From: Toxonevra muliebris
Taxonomy: Eukaryota; Arthropoda; Insecta; Diptera; Pallopteridae
Reading direction: 5' to 3'
Assembly (NCBI GenBank): GCA_963691655.1
Contig: OY829327.1
Coordinates: 53,270,079-53,334,078 of the forward strand
DNA: 64,000 bases
Numbering within the stretch: position 1 is the stretch's first letter; each line of letters starts with the position of its first letter. The position numbers were made by a program, and so were the translations under genes. The notes below the pieces were generated by a model. The model saw nothing but the letters and a program-made list of their open reading frames with translations, did not search any database and had not been told where the DNA came from. Shown here piece by piece: positions 48,700 through 59,224 of the stretch.

Positions 48700-50260
48700 T
48701 TTGCGTTTATTTCAGTTTAATTCACTTGCAATTTTTCATAAAATGTTATTAACAAAATGACTCACTGACAGCTTTTTTGTTTTTCTTGCTCTTTTTCTGC
48801 TTCTTCTTCTTCGTGAGTGTTTGTTTGTGTCAAATGTTTGTGTTTTGACTTTTACGAAGTTGCGCAGTAGCTCACTTCCACACACGGTTGCTTTCAAATG
48901 TCTTAGAATACGGCGCAATTTTATTTCCTGTTCCCAAAAGTAAAAACGGACAAACAAAAGAGTCTGATTTTATCCTACCAAAAACATATTTTTTTGCCTC
49001 TTTTATATTTACAACAAAAGTTAAAGCCACCTGACTTTGGATTTTTGATTTCTGTACTGTTAGCACTACGGCCTTTATTTTCTTTAACTAAAATGGTCTA
49101 CCGACAATTGTGACATACAGCGGTAGAGCGGTCGACGGTTGACCGCTATCAAAATTAAAAGTTACTACAGCGTAAGAAATTCCACACAAATTGCGACGTC
49201 GACGAATGTACCGGTGACGGTTTTAATTCGATTCATTTTGTGCGAAATGGTGAAATTATCAGTGATTATTTAAATGTACCATAATAATTTCTTGTTTTTA
49301 TTTTTATTAAAAATACATTTACGCTCACGTACAGATATACAAAAAATGTTCTTGTCAATAATTTGTAGGTAAACCATAAGAACCAAATAAAGATAGGAAG
49401 GGGAAGGGAAGAAAGTTGCCAAAACACGATGCTTCCAATTTATTATTTTTCGCACACGATTTAATGCTTTCGCTTTGATAAAAAACAGCTAAAGAAAAAT
49501 TTTGGAACTGTCGACGATTAATATTAAGTCGAAACAATTACATTCTTATATTCCCATCGATATGAAATGAATGAGAATTATAAGAAAATATATATAAAAA
49601 ACGTAATAGTGTTTCTTTTTAACTCTGAGCCAGTGTTGTCAGATTGTGGGATTTCGTGGGGCTAAGAGCCCCAGAAGAGCGAAATCGATTTTACATATTA
49701 AAACGGGATTTTTGGTATAAATTAAAATATTTCACAATTAAAAAAATTTTGTTTGCAAAACAGTTTTTATGAGTTGGGAAAACATCTTCTTTTTTTTTGA
49801 GCTTGATTTTGGATTGTATTATTTGGAAACGTAGAAAATTCTAATAATGCAGTATTATAGAGCATACCTTGATTAAACTTGTCCTAGTCTCAAATCTTTT
49901 TTTATTGTAATTATTTGTTCACTTGACAGCAAGAGTGTCACGCTTAATACAACACTGCGCCATGATGGGAATAATTTTTTAACTCATTAAGTCCTAATGA
50001 TGCGTATACGCACAAAAAAGAAATATATTTTAATGTAAATAAAAAAAAGTTACCGGAACACGTAATTGCTATCATTGTTATTCTAACGCGAAGAGAAAAA
50101 CTTAAATAAAAAAATTCTTTAATAACATTTGCTGTTTGAATTCGTGACGATAAAGGCTTGTGATTGCAAATTTTTTTGTTTTTAATTGGTTCGCTTTCGG
50201 GCTTAATGTTGAAATAGGGTAATCGTGATTTTCACATACGAAATTTGGACTTCTAAAGCA
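48700..50260. other. Upstream flank of Vps24; no further gene recognised
   Basis: Contains a small GCGGTC/GACCGC hairpin near 49126-49145 and otherwise AT-rich DNA. The Vps24 promoter should lie just above 48700, but no core element stands out. Confidence 0.45.
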
Positions 50261-50261
50261 A

Positions 50262-51600
50262 ACGGCCACCCAACACTGCTCTGAGCACTCAAAACTGTGC
50301 TCCAGGCCCGTAGCCAGGATTTTTTTTCGGGGGGGTTTATTCGACGAAAATATTCATATAAATTTTTTATGAAACTGATGTTTAAATACAAAAAATTAAA
50401 TACGATGATGCATTTGATGGACCCTATCAGACTAGGGAGAAAAGTGAATAAATGTCTTAAAGCTTAAGGAAAAATTTTTGTTTCCGAATTTTCTTAATCT
50501 TAACCTAAAAAAAATGGCCGAAAATAACAGAATAATCAATTTAAATTTTTTCAAATAAATATTATTCAATGTGGATTCCAATACATTTTTTATCGTGAAA
50601 GACATAATTTCGATAACTCATTGACTTGCCATTACTGATAATGATCCTAACCTCAAAAAAATGATCAAAAATGCCAAAAAATTTTTTAAAATTATTATCA
50701 GTGGGAATTTGAGCCATTATCAATGATGAGGAGCCCGGATGAGGTTTGCATGTATTCCCTAAATTCGGGCAGTCACAGCATTGAAATCTTCCGAGTCGGG
50801 TGCTCTGTGCAATAATGGGTTAAAGGATTAATTATATTTTAAGATTAAGAACTTTGAAACTTATTCAACAACACTGTCCTGCTTGGGTTTGGTGAATTGT
50901 TCCTAGTGTTTGAATTTGATCATGAATGACAATGAATGAATTTTTCATGCTGAACACGAATCTGAGGTCAAAAACTTCCCATTACGTCACGTTTTAGAAA
51001 AATGGGGTTGAAACCCCTGAAAATACCCTTTTTGGCCATGTAGCAGAACTTCGTACGATTTCAATTCAAATTTATTTTTAAAATTTTTTCTTTTCTTTGA
51101 CTTTTTAGAAAGAAACCGATTAAAAAATATTTAAAAATCATTCAATAGATTTTATTTTGACTTTTTTTCCATCCACTGGCAATCAATATGAAAAATTAAG
51201 AAAAAGTTTTCACATTTCGGGGGGAGAGGGTCAGAACCCCAAAAATCTCCCCCCTAAATACGGCCTTGCTGTATTTATTTTTGTGATCAGAGCGTGCTCT
51301 ACGTGCTCAGAAGAAATTGACTGAGCAGATATAAAGCGATTGAAAACCATTTTTTTGACAGAATACGTGAAATTTGAAATGGCGAACATGGGCTCAGAGT
51401 AATTAATTTATCCATTTTGTACAATAAAAATCAAAACGGTTGATAAAAACTTTGTTGAAAAATAAGCTTAATTATAAATAGCTGTTAGCTGGCAGTTCGT
51501 GCTCTATGCGTTTTAAAATTAAATCAGAATTGTCAGAGCGTTCTCGGAGCGTGCTCTGATCAGAGCGTGCTCATGCTCTACTTTACTTCATGCTCTGAGT
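50262..51600. repeat. GAGC(A/G)TGCTC-rich repeat, interrupted by hAT-like copy B
   Basis: On the left, CTGCTCTGAGCACTC and CTGTGCTC (about 50276-50302) precede the hAT-like insert. On the right, CAGAGCGTGCTCTACGTGCT (about 51287) and a cluster at 51535-51600 (GGAGCGTGCTCTGATCAGAG and related) follow it. The near-palindromic GAGCGTGCTC word recurs about six times in both orientations. This looks like the two subterminal zones of one older element. Confidence 0.45.
50303..51268 (-). mobile_element. hAT-like non-autonomous element, copy B (966 bp)
   Basis: This is the inverse of the copy at 29771-30669. It begins CAGGCCCGTAGCCAGGATTT and ends in TACGGCCTTG. Its interior matches copy A in reverse (for example AACACGAATCTGAGGTCAAA near 50956). 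Flanks CTGTGCTC and CTGTATTT agree at 5 of 8 positions, so the duplication is more decayed than in copy A. It sits between Vps24 and the small membrane ORF, inside DNA rich in GAGCGTGCTC motifs, which suggests a nested insertion. Confidence 0.7.
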
Positions 51601-51647
51601 TAAAAAAGAAAAACGCATAATGGTAAAAACCACCAAGTGGTAACCAA

Positions 51648-51897
51648 TTACAACACCCCCTTTTCTCTTGTCACATCAACTTCCAAAAATTTATAAGAAA
51701 TGCTGCCAATACCGGGACAATCTAAACAATATTTATCCCTGCGCAAAACGGTGAATATTTCTGCCACACGCAAACGGGTATACCATATATGATTTGTGAA
51801 TGGCAGAAAGTAATTGCTGATGGTAAGACCGATTAAGATTGTAATATAAAATGTAAACCGTTCAAACAAAATAAAAATAATGTTTTCCGATTTACAT
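51648..51897 (-). CDS. Small single-pass membrane protein ORF, start codon out of frame by one base
   Basis: The open frame runs from about 51893 to the stop at 51648, about 82 codons. Its composition is clearly protein-like: one hydrophobic segment near the N-terminus (FTFYITILIGLTISNYFLPF), then a basic and polar tail with RLRVAEIFTVLRRDKYC and SYKFLEVDVTREKGVL. I do not recognise the family. It has no in-frame ATG. Directly upstream, an ATG at 51897-51895 is followed by a single T and then the open frame (AAA TCG GAA). The frame therefore misses a normal start by one base. I see no AG acceptor close enough to supply the start by splicing. It could be a real gene with a recent 1-nt insertion, an assembly error, or a last exon whose acceptor I missed. 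It is head to head with Suv3, about 440 bp away, and has no transposon hallmarks. Confidence 0.45.
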
Positions 51898-52336
51898 TAA
51901 TAATCATAACAATAATAATAACAAAAATAACAACTTTTAACTTGGTTTAACTCTTGCCAGCTTCTTCCCGCACAAATGTATTGATGGATTCAGAAAGGGT
52001 TAAGCCCCGATTATTTATTTAATCACAATTTATTATTTGTTAATAAACTAGTAATTGTCCAAAATAACTGTCATGGCCAAAAATATGATTTTTCACTGAT
52101 AATTCTCCCAAAACGTCTACTGTGCACGTATGACGCTCTTATCAAAATTTAGGTTAAATACGGTCGATCAGCTGTGCTACCTTTTTTCCTGAATTTTGAC
52201 AATTCAATTGCATCACACGCGCTGTTTTGTGACGATTGTGTGATGTAAACTATTCGGCTTTTTAAGAGTTTCTGTGTTAGTTTATAAATTAAAAAATCCT
52301 CTAGTACATGCAATTAAGATTAATAAGTTTCGTAAA
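51898..52336. promoter_or_regulatory. Probable shared upstream region of the small membrane ORF and Suv3
   Basis: This is a 439-bp gap between two divergently oriented reading frames. It contains an E-box CAGCTG (about 52169-52174) and an 8-bp inverted repeat, CATCACAC at 52211-52218 and GTGTGATG at 52238-52245, about 90 bp before the Suv3 ATG. No TATA box stands out in this AT-rich DNA. A 23-codon frame ending FVREEAGKS on the minus strand (about 51950-52020) has no start and was not called. Promoter function is inferred only from gene orientation. Confidence 0.4.
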
Positions 52337-55278
52337 ATGCAAAATTCGCGACGCGGCATTAGTTTACTTTTCTCAGCAACACATAATCTTAGTTTAAAAT
52401 CGACAAAATCATCACAGCCTCATGTCACCTCGGCAGCAGGAGCATTTGAAGTACTACACAAATATATACATCTGTCTGGCAGCTGTTTGCATTCACGCAA
52501 CAAAAAAAATGATCCAGCCAATGTTTCCGCATTGTTCAAGCCGGTGACAGTACGTCATATGGCAGAAGAGGAGGATGTCGGCTCGGAGCTAGTGGGAAAA
52601 TTGGATAAAGCAGAGCTACTGAAGATTCTTAATAAATTTACTCAAAAGCGAGAAATAAAATTGCTTTGCTCAGAAAATGGTCTCGACTGTAAGTTCAAAC
52701 ATTGCAACTTTAGTTTTAAATTGCTTCTTTAGTTATGGAATTTTTACAACCATTTTCAAGCCTACCTACAACAGCAAGCATTTGCATCCTTTCGTCGCTT
52801 TTGTATTGAAGCTGACAATTTACCCGTGGACCTACACATAACTATCAGCGATATTATGAAAAATGCTGGCCACATCGATGATATATTTCCCTATTTTTTA
52901 CGTCATGCCAAAACGGTATTTCCACATTTGGACTGCATGGATGACCTGAAGAAAATCTCAGATTTACGTACGCCCGCTAATTGGTATCCAAGTGCTCGCG
53001 CTATTACACGGAAAATTGTATTTCATGCGGGACCAACAAACTCGGGCAAAACTTATCATGCTATGGAGCGCTTTCTGTCTGCGAAATCTGGCGTGTATTG
53101 TGGGCCACTTAAATTACTCGCCACAGAAGTTTTTAATAAAGCCAATGAAAGGGTAAGAGTATTGCCGTTATAAGTTAAATCAATAAATCATGGTCATAAT
53201 AAAATATATAGGGAACTCCCTGTGATTTGGTAACTGGAGAAGAGCGTAAATACGGCATCAATGAAGAAACACCAGCAAATCATGTCGCATGTACAGTGGA
53301 GATGACATCAGTGAACACACCATGTAAGTATAAAAAAACTGAAGTTGAAGAAGAAATAAAATTCATATTTGTTGGTTTTGCAGATGAAGTTGCTGTCATC
53401 GACGAGATACAACAATTACGCGATCCTCAACGCGGCTGGGCGTGGACACGCGCATTTCTCGGACTTATCGCTAATGAAGTGCATGTATGTGGTGAAGCCG
53501 GCTCTTTGGAACTGCTACAGAAAATCTGTGAAACAACAAATGAAACAGTAGAAGTGAATAATTACAATCGTCTCACAGAACTAACCGTTGAGGATTCGGC
53601 ACTGGTAACGCTAGATAATATAATGCCTGGGGATTGTATTGTATGCTTTAGTAAAAACGATATTTACTCGGTATCACGTGAAATTGAGGCGAGGTAAGCG
53701 AGTTTGAAATCTAACTTAGATTACTATATGCTGTTTGTATACAACATATACATATTCACAGAGGCAAAGAGGTTGCTGTTATCTATGGTGGTTTACCACC
53801 TGGGACGAAACTAGCACAAGCAGCGAAATTCAATGATCCCGAAAATAGCTGCAAAGTAATGGTCGCAACCGATGCAATAGGCATGGGTCTCAATCTGTAA
53901 GTTTCTGATTTTCAAGCATAAATAAACTTGTATATTTATTACTAGCCTTTTTCTCAATGCTTAGGAGCATACGTCGCATCATATTTTACTCTTTAGTCAA
54001 GCCCACAATGAATGAAAAAGGTGATCGTGAAATTGATACAATTTCAGTATCATCTGCACTACAAATTGCCGGCAGAGCTGGACGTTATCGTACACAATGG
54101 GAGCATGGCTACGTAACCACATACAAAGCAGATGATTTGAAAACCTTAAGTAAACTTCTAACAGAATCACCAGAACGACTCAAGCAGGCAGGATTGCATC
54201 CGACGGCCGATCAAATTGAATTATATGCATACCATTTGCCCGATTCAACATTAAGTAATCTGATGGTGTGTTTTTTATTCCTAACTTTTGCGATCACAAT
54301 TTTAATGTTTTTCATTTTATTTCTTCAGGATATATTTGTAAATCTGTGTACTGTAGACGACTCGCTCTACTTCATGTGTAACATTGAGGACTTTAAATTC
54401 TTGGCAGAAATGATACAACATGTTCCTTTGCCGCTGCGTGCGCGTTATGTTTTTTGCTGTGCTCCCATAAATAAAAAGATGCCATTCGTGTGTTCTATGT
54501 TCCTAAAGGTATTTATTGCAGAAGTCCGTTTCAATATTTAATTCATGCCTTTACTTATTTATATTTGTTTATATACTAAACAATAGATTGCTCGTCAATA
54601 TAGTCGCAACGAACCCATCACGTTTGATTTCATTAGCAAAAATTGTGGCTGGCCTTTTAGTCTACCAAAGACCATACTTGATTTAGTGCATCTCGAATCA
54701 GTTTTCGATGTTATGGATTTGTATTTGTGGTTGAGGTATAAACTTTCTTGTATATTGTTTTGAAATTTGTAATTAATTAATTGATTTAATTCTATAATTT
54801 CGTCTAGTTATCGTTTCATGGATTTATTCCCTGATGCTTCAGCGGTGCGTGTTGCACAAAAAGAACTCGATGAAATTATACAGCAAGGTGTTTTCCAAAT
54901 AACGCGTCTTCTCAAAAATACAGAAGCCAGTCAAAGCGCCGCTGATGGTGAAACCTCTTACAATATGCGCAGAGCGTCGCACATGAAAGGTACTATTGGG
55001 CATAATCTTGAAAACTTGGTTCCCTTATAAAATGAAAAATAATTCAACTTCCCACAGAACCACGCATACCTAGCTCATCACGCGGTCGCCTTACAGAGCG
55101 TCTGCTCGCTCAGGGTCTCCTCACACCAGGTATGCTAAGTGAATTGCGCAAAGAATGGGATGCGCAACAGCAATCGCTAGAGCAAACTCCTACAGCTAAT
55201 AGTCCCTTTAATGATGATGATGATGAAGTAACGGGCAACAGTCTATATAAGAAAATGCGGCGGAAACGTAAAAAATAA
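52337..55278 (+). CDS. Suv3: Mitochondrial ATP-dependent RNA helicase Suv3/SUPV3L1, ten exons
   Basis: SF2 Ski2-like helicase. In flies and mammals this family unwinds RNA in the mitochondrial matrix and works with PNPase in RNA decay. Exons: 52337-52688, 52761-53152, 53212-53323, 53384-53693, 53762-53896, 53965-54265, 54329-54508, 54587-54735, 54808-54989, 55058-55278. All introns are GT-AG, 52-84 nt, and every phase joins, giving 777 aa. I chose the ATG at 52337 because it is the first in frame and has an AAA context. The N-terminus is basic and poor in acid residues ([20 protein letters not shown]), as expected for mitochondrial import. Motifs: Walker A GPTNSGKT (208-215), DEIQ (292-295), [10 protein letters not shown] and DAIGMGLNL before residue 435, QIAGRAGR with its arginine finger (467-474). 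The C-terminal part has a Suv3-like helical region ([13 protein letters not shown], about 715) and a lysine/arginine tail (KKMRRKRKK). An out-of-frame ATG at 52308 could start a short overlapping uORF if it is transcribed. No broken motif is visible. Confidence 0.95.
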
Positions 55279-55279
55279 T

Positions 55280-57015
55280 TTCAGATGCGAAAGCATATAT
55301 TTTTAATATTTAATTAAGATGTTTTGTTCATAATTTTGTAAATACAAATTCTATAGTTTACAAATTTGTTTAAAAACAAAACCTAAATTATATTCTATAG
55401 ATAATTTTAACTATGTTTGTTAAACTTGTATCTAAAAACAAACTTAAAATAAGAAGGCTATAAATTGAGATCAGCATTAACAAAAAAAAAATTATTTATT
55501 TTGTTCGAAAAAGATATACTTTGGTATATTTCAGATGGTTGGCGATTTGTAATTATGAATAGGAAAAAGAAGAGAAGCTGTAGATTGAATAATCTTCTAA
55601 GTATAACAGTCCTCCATGGGCCGCAACCACTACTTCCACCTCTCCCTTTTTATAGCTCTAAGCCACCAGTTTCATGCATCCATTGCTTCAGGGTTTCTTC
55701 TGCATAATGAAAAGACGTACTTTGTTTTTGTTTTCTTTATTTTTTCTCCATTGCCAAATGTATTTATATTTCTCATCATTACTTTAGGTTACACAGAAAT
55801 TTTTTGTTTTTATTTAGGGATCAGTTTAAATGTCTACTTTTGTTTCTAAAAAGTTTCAATATTTTCGCTTTTTTTGCTTTGAATGTTTTATAAAAATGTT
55901 TATTTAATTATTTTTTCTTATATATTTTATAATGTGCAAAATATTTAATTTGGAAAAAATTCAATCGAATTTGTGTACGACTAATTTGTATTGTTTTGGT
56001 TTTATTTTTCTTAATTCTTATCATAAAAATGCTTTTTCGTTATTTTATCAAAACAGAAATATTTTGAATTTTTGGACTTTTTAAATATTTGTTTGGATTT
56101 TATAGTTTTAGTAAAAAGATGTTGTCATAAACAAAGGAAACGGATTTCATAATATTGAATTAATTAATTTTCTTTGATAAAACTAAATGCTCCTCTTCAA
56201 CATTTAACTTATGCCAATTTACAATAATTTTAATTTAATTTTTTCTCGTATTTTATTTATTAAATAAACTCTTAATTTAGTTTCCATATACAATACAGTC
56301 TCAAACACAATATCAGTACAAATGTAAACACCGAAGCAGGGCCGGCTAGATTCCTCGTTCGGCGCTCCGAATAGAGGAAAGTAGTGATTATGCTCTTATA
56401 AAATTTAGGTAAATTACTCTGTGCCCCATTTTTTGATTTTGAAAATGCGAATGGGTCTGGAAATTTTTGAAGATCGTCTCAGATTTTTTTTATTTTGACG
56501 CTCTTTTTGTTGTTCCATAACATCGGCGGCTAATTTTTTCCAAGGAAAACAAGTGCGAAACAATGTTTTTACCTCCGACCGTGTTTTTAAGGACGTAGTC
56601 GAAGTTTCTAAAAAAAAAAAGAAAACGATTTTTTGCAATTTTTTACCGTAGCGCACAATTAGTTTTTCAAGAAAATGACATTAGATTCGGATTCCTCGTA
56701 CCAAAAAAAAAACACGAAATAGTTATCTGTTATACAAAATTTGAATGATTTTTTTAATTTTTGTTCTGTAGTACAAGCTAGTTTACCTAAGGCACACTAG
56801 AATACAAAAATGCACCTATTAATTCCAGAAATTAATTTTCTCCTCTAACTTTGTGTCTTGGAAAGATCTCATTCGAATTTTCGGTGACACACTGTGTTAT
56901 ACAAGTATGTTTGTAATATGCATGTGCAGAATGATTAGGCGGCGGTGCACAAACCCAAAACGAAATGAGACAAGGAAGTGCAAATAAACAATTGAATATT
57001 GTTTACCTTATTACC
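55280..57015. other. 3' flank of Suv3; no further gene recognised
   Basis: No canonical AATAAA appears in the first 150 bp past the Suv3 stop; AATACA at about 55340 is a possible variant signal. CAGGGCCGGC at about 56336 looks like a hAT-type end but has no partner. Confidence 0.45.
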
Positions 57016-57019
57016 TGGC

Positions 57020-57490
57020 CCCCAGTGCGTGGAAACACAGTTCTTGCAGTGCAGGGCTGCCACAGAGTAGGCTTCTTTAAAGGGTCAGAAACTCTTTGTT
57101 CTGCTTTTATTAAGTTCCGGCAATAACGACCGTTGGACAAGCTTAAATCAGAGGCAGTGTTATTATATATTCTTTGCTAATATACATTTCTAATGCGTTC
57201 GTCTGCTGTATTGCTCCCCTTTATATGGCAATGTCCGATAATTCAGCAAAGTTTTGAAACCGCAGTTGATTTGATATACGTGATTAAATTAATTTCATGG
57301 CTGCCTTGTTGTCCACGAAGATTGTGATATCCGATGGAGGGGGATCACTATTCAATATTGCTTTGACAGCTTTTTTGATTGCTACAATTTTAGCTTGGAA
57401 GACACTGCATATGTCAGGTGTTCTAAAAGACTCCCGTCTGTTGAGTATAGAATATAGCTTCCTCTTAGAATCATCGGATAATGATTTCAC
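57020..57490 (-). mobile_element. Non-LTR retrotransposon RNase H fragment
   Basis: The minus-strand frame gives SVFQAKIVAIKKAVKAIL and DITIFVDNKAAMKLI (57490-57284), the first part of an RNase H domain; DNKAA stands for the usual DSQAA. Past a stop, GHCHIKGSNTADE (about 57225) is the second part (usual GH-GI-GNE-ADE). RT is missing. Nothing else recognisable follows to 57020. Confidence 0.6.
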
Positions 57491-58268
57491 AATTATTAAT
57501 CATTTTGTTAGCTATATATATTTTATTTAAACAAGGTGGATTCCTTAAGGCTGAGAGCTCTTTAGATTTGGAGGTAAAAATTAAGCATCATTTCTAGCCC
57601 CACTTGCGGTGTGCCGAAGCCGATGGGGTGAGAGAAGTCAATTTTTCTGAACTTTGTCTTAAGGCACACGAGGATTGTTGTGCCTTTTATTCTAAATAAT
57701 CGAAAGTCTTTCAAGTAAAGAAGTTATAACAAAGAAAATGAATATATTCATATGTGCATATTTCATAGTGAACATCAGCCACTAATCACCCTGTACATAC
57801 AAAAATATTTTTGTTTTTTGCAAAGCTTACATTTTTAATATAAAATTTTTCCAAGATTTAAAAAATAGATTTCTTCCTTTATTTTTAGTAGGCAATAATT
57901 ACTTAGTTTTGTTTCTTTTTTGTTTTTAAATACATTCAAAATCAAATGCTTAAATTATGAAAGGTTATTCTTGTACATAACTTATTTTTTACAATATACC
58001 ACATTTAGATACTCGTATTTAAAAAAAAACACACACATTTATAAAGCTATAAAAAAAAAATATTTATAATATAAATTTATAAAAATTCTTTAGAAAAATT
58101 AGTTAGTAAATACGATATTAATTATCATTTATATTTCATCTATATAAATATAAATTAATATATAACATTTAACATCAATTCAAATTTGTATTTAAAAATG
58201 TTTAATTAAAGCTTTTTAATTTCTTGTTTTGGTTTTTATATAGCATTAGTTGTTCGAGTTGGTTGATC

Positions 58269-58297
58269 CCGCCGCGTCAAGTACATAAGCGCGGCGG
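58269..58297. repeat. GC-rich perfect hairpin
   Basis: CCGCCGCG at 58269-58276 pairs exactly with CGCGGCGG at 58290-58297 around a 13-base loop. It is an isolated GC-rich spot in a very AT-rich stretch. Role unknown. Confidence 0.7.
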
Positions 58298-59224
58298 CGC
58301 ATCTCAAAATATTTAACAGTTTTGTAATAGTTGCATTATGTTTAATTTGAACAATACTTTTACAATACTAGGTATCTTCGCATTATATTCAGTCATCTTC
58401 TAGACTGTATATTTTAATATAAGATATCATGCGACAACACTTTCAGCATGAATGAAAAGATCGATATCATGTACTTATATATCGAAACTAGAGGCGAAAT
58501 ATAGTAAAAATGTATACTAAGTTTTTACCTAGTATGCCGGGACTTTAAAGTCTGAAAAAATATTCGAGTGCCAAAAAAGTTTATTTATTCATTAAAAGAT
58601 AAGTAGACTCGGCTTAGCATCGCCATGTGGGTATAAAATGAAAGAACACAATCTTTTCAATTTAGAAACAAAAAATTTCCGCCTTACCTAGACGAAAGAA
58701 TATCCTGGATTCCCATTTAAAATATTATCCTTTAAAATCATTGAAGACTGCTAACGAATTACTTTGAAAAAAATATTAGTTGAGGGCCAAAATATGCAGT
58801 AACTTTATAACTTTTTTGGTTCAGTGTAGGAATAAGTGATAAGGTGTAAAAAAGTGCAAAACAATATTTAATTTTAATTAAACAATTCTGTTAATTAATT
58901 AATTATTTAAATTTTAATTTAAAAAAAATACCACACTGCAGCTTTATTAATAATAAATATTTTGTTGTTGATGTATCAAGTTTGCTAGTCCATGTTTTTA
59001 GATGCAAAAAATTAAACAAATTTGTTCATCATTTACTCAAAATTTCGCACCGCTTCGATGGCATCATCAAGAGTCTGTTTAATTTCTTTATTGAAAAAAA
59101 TAATTACAATGTTAGAATTTTTCGTGAATGTGATTATTAATTTTGTATACTTTTTACCTACTTTTCAACATTTTTTTTTATTAATAATAGTTTACGTCAG
59201 ATATAAACAATGTTTACTTTAAAG

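Noticed and set aside
53369..53551. Second-frame ORF inside Suv3 exon 4
   Set aside because: Overlaps a conserved helicase exon in another frame; no independent signal.
56330..56400. CAGGGCCGGCTAG, a hAT-like end
   Set aside because: No matching opposite end or target duplication found nearby.
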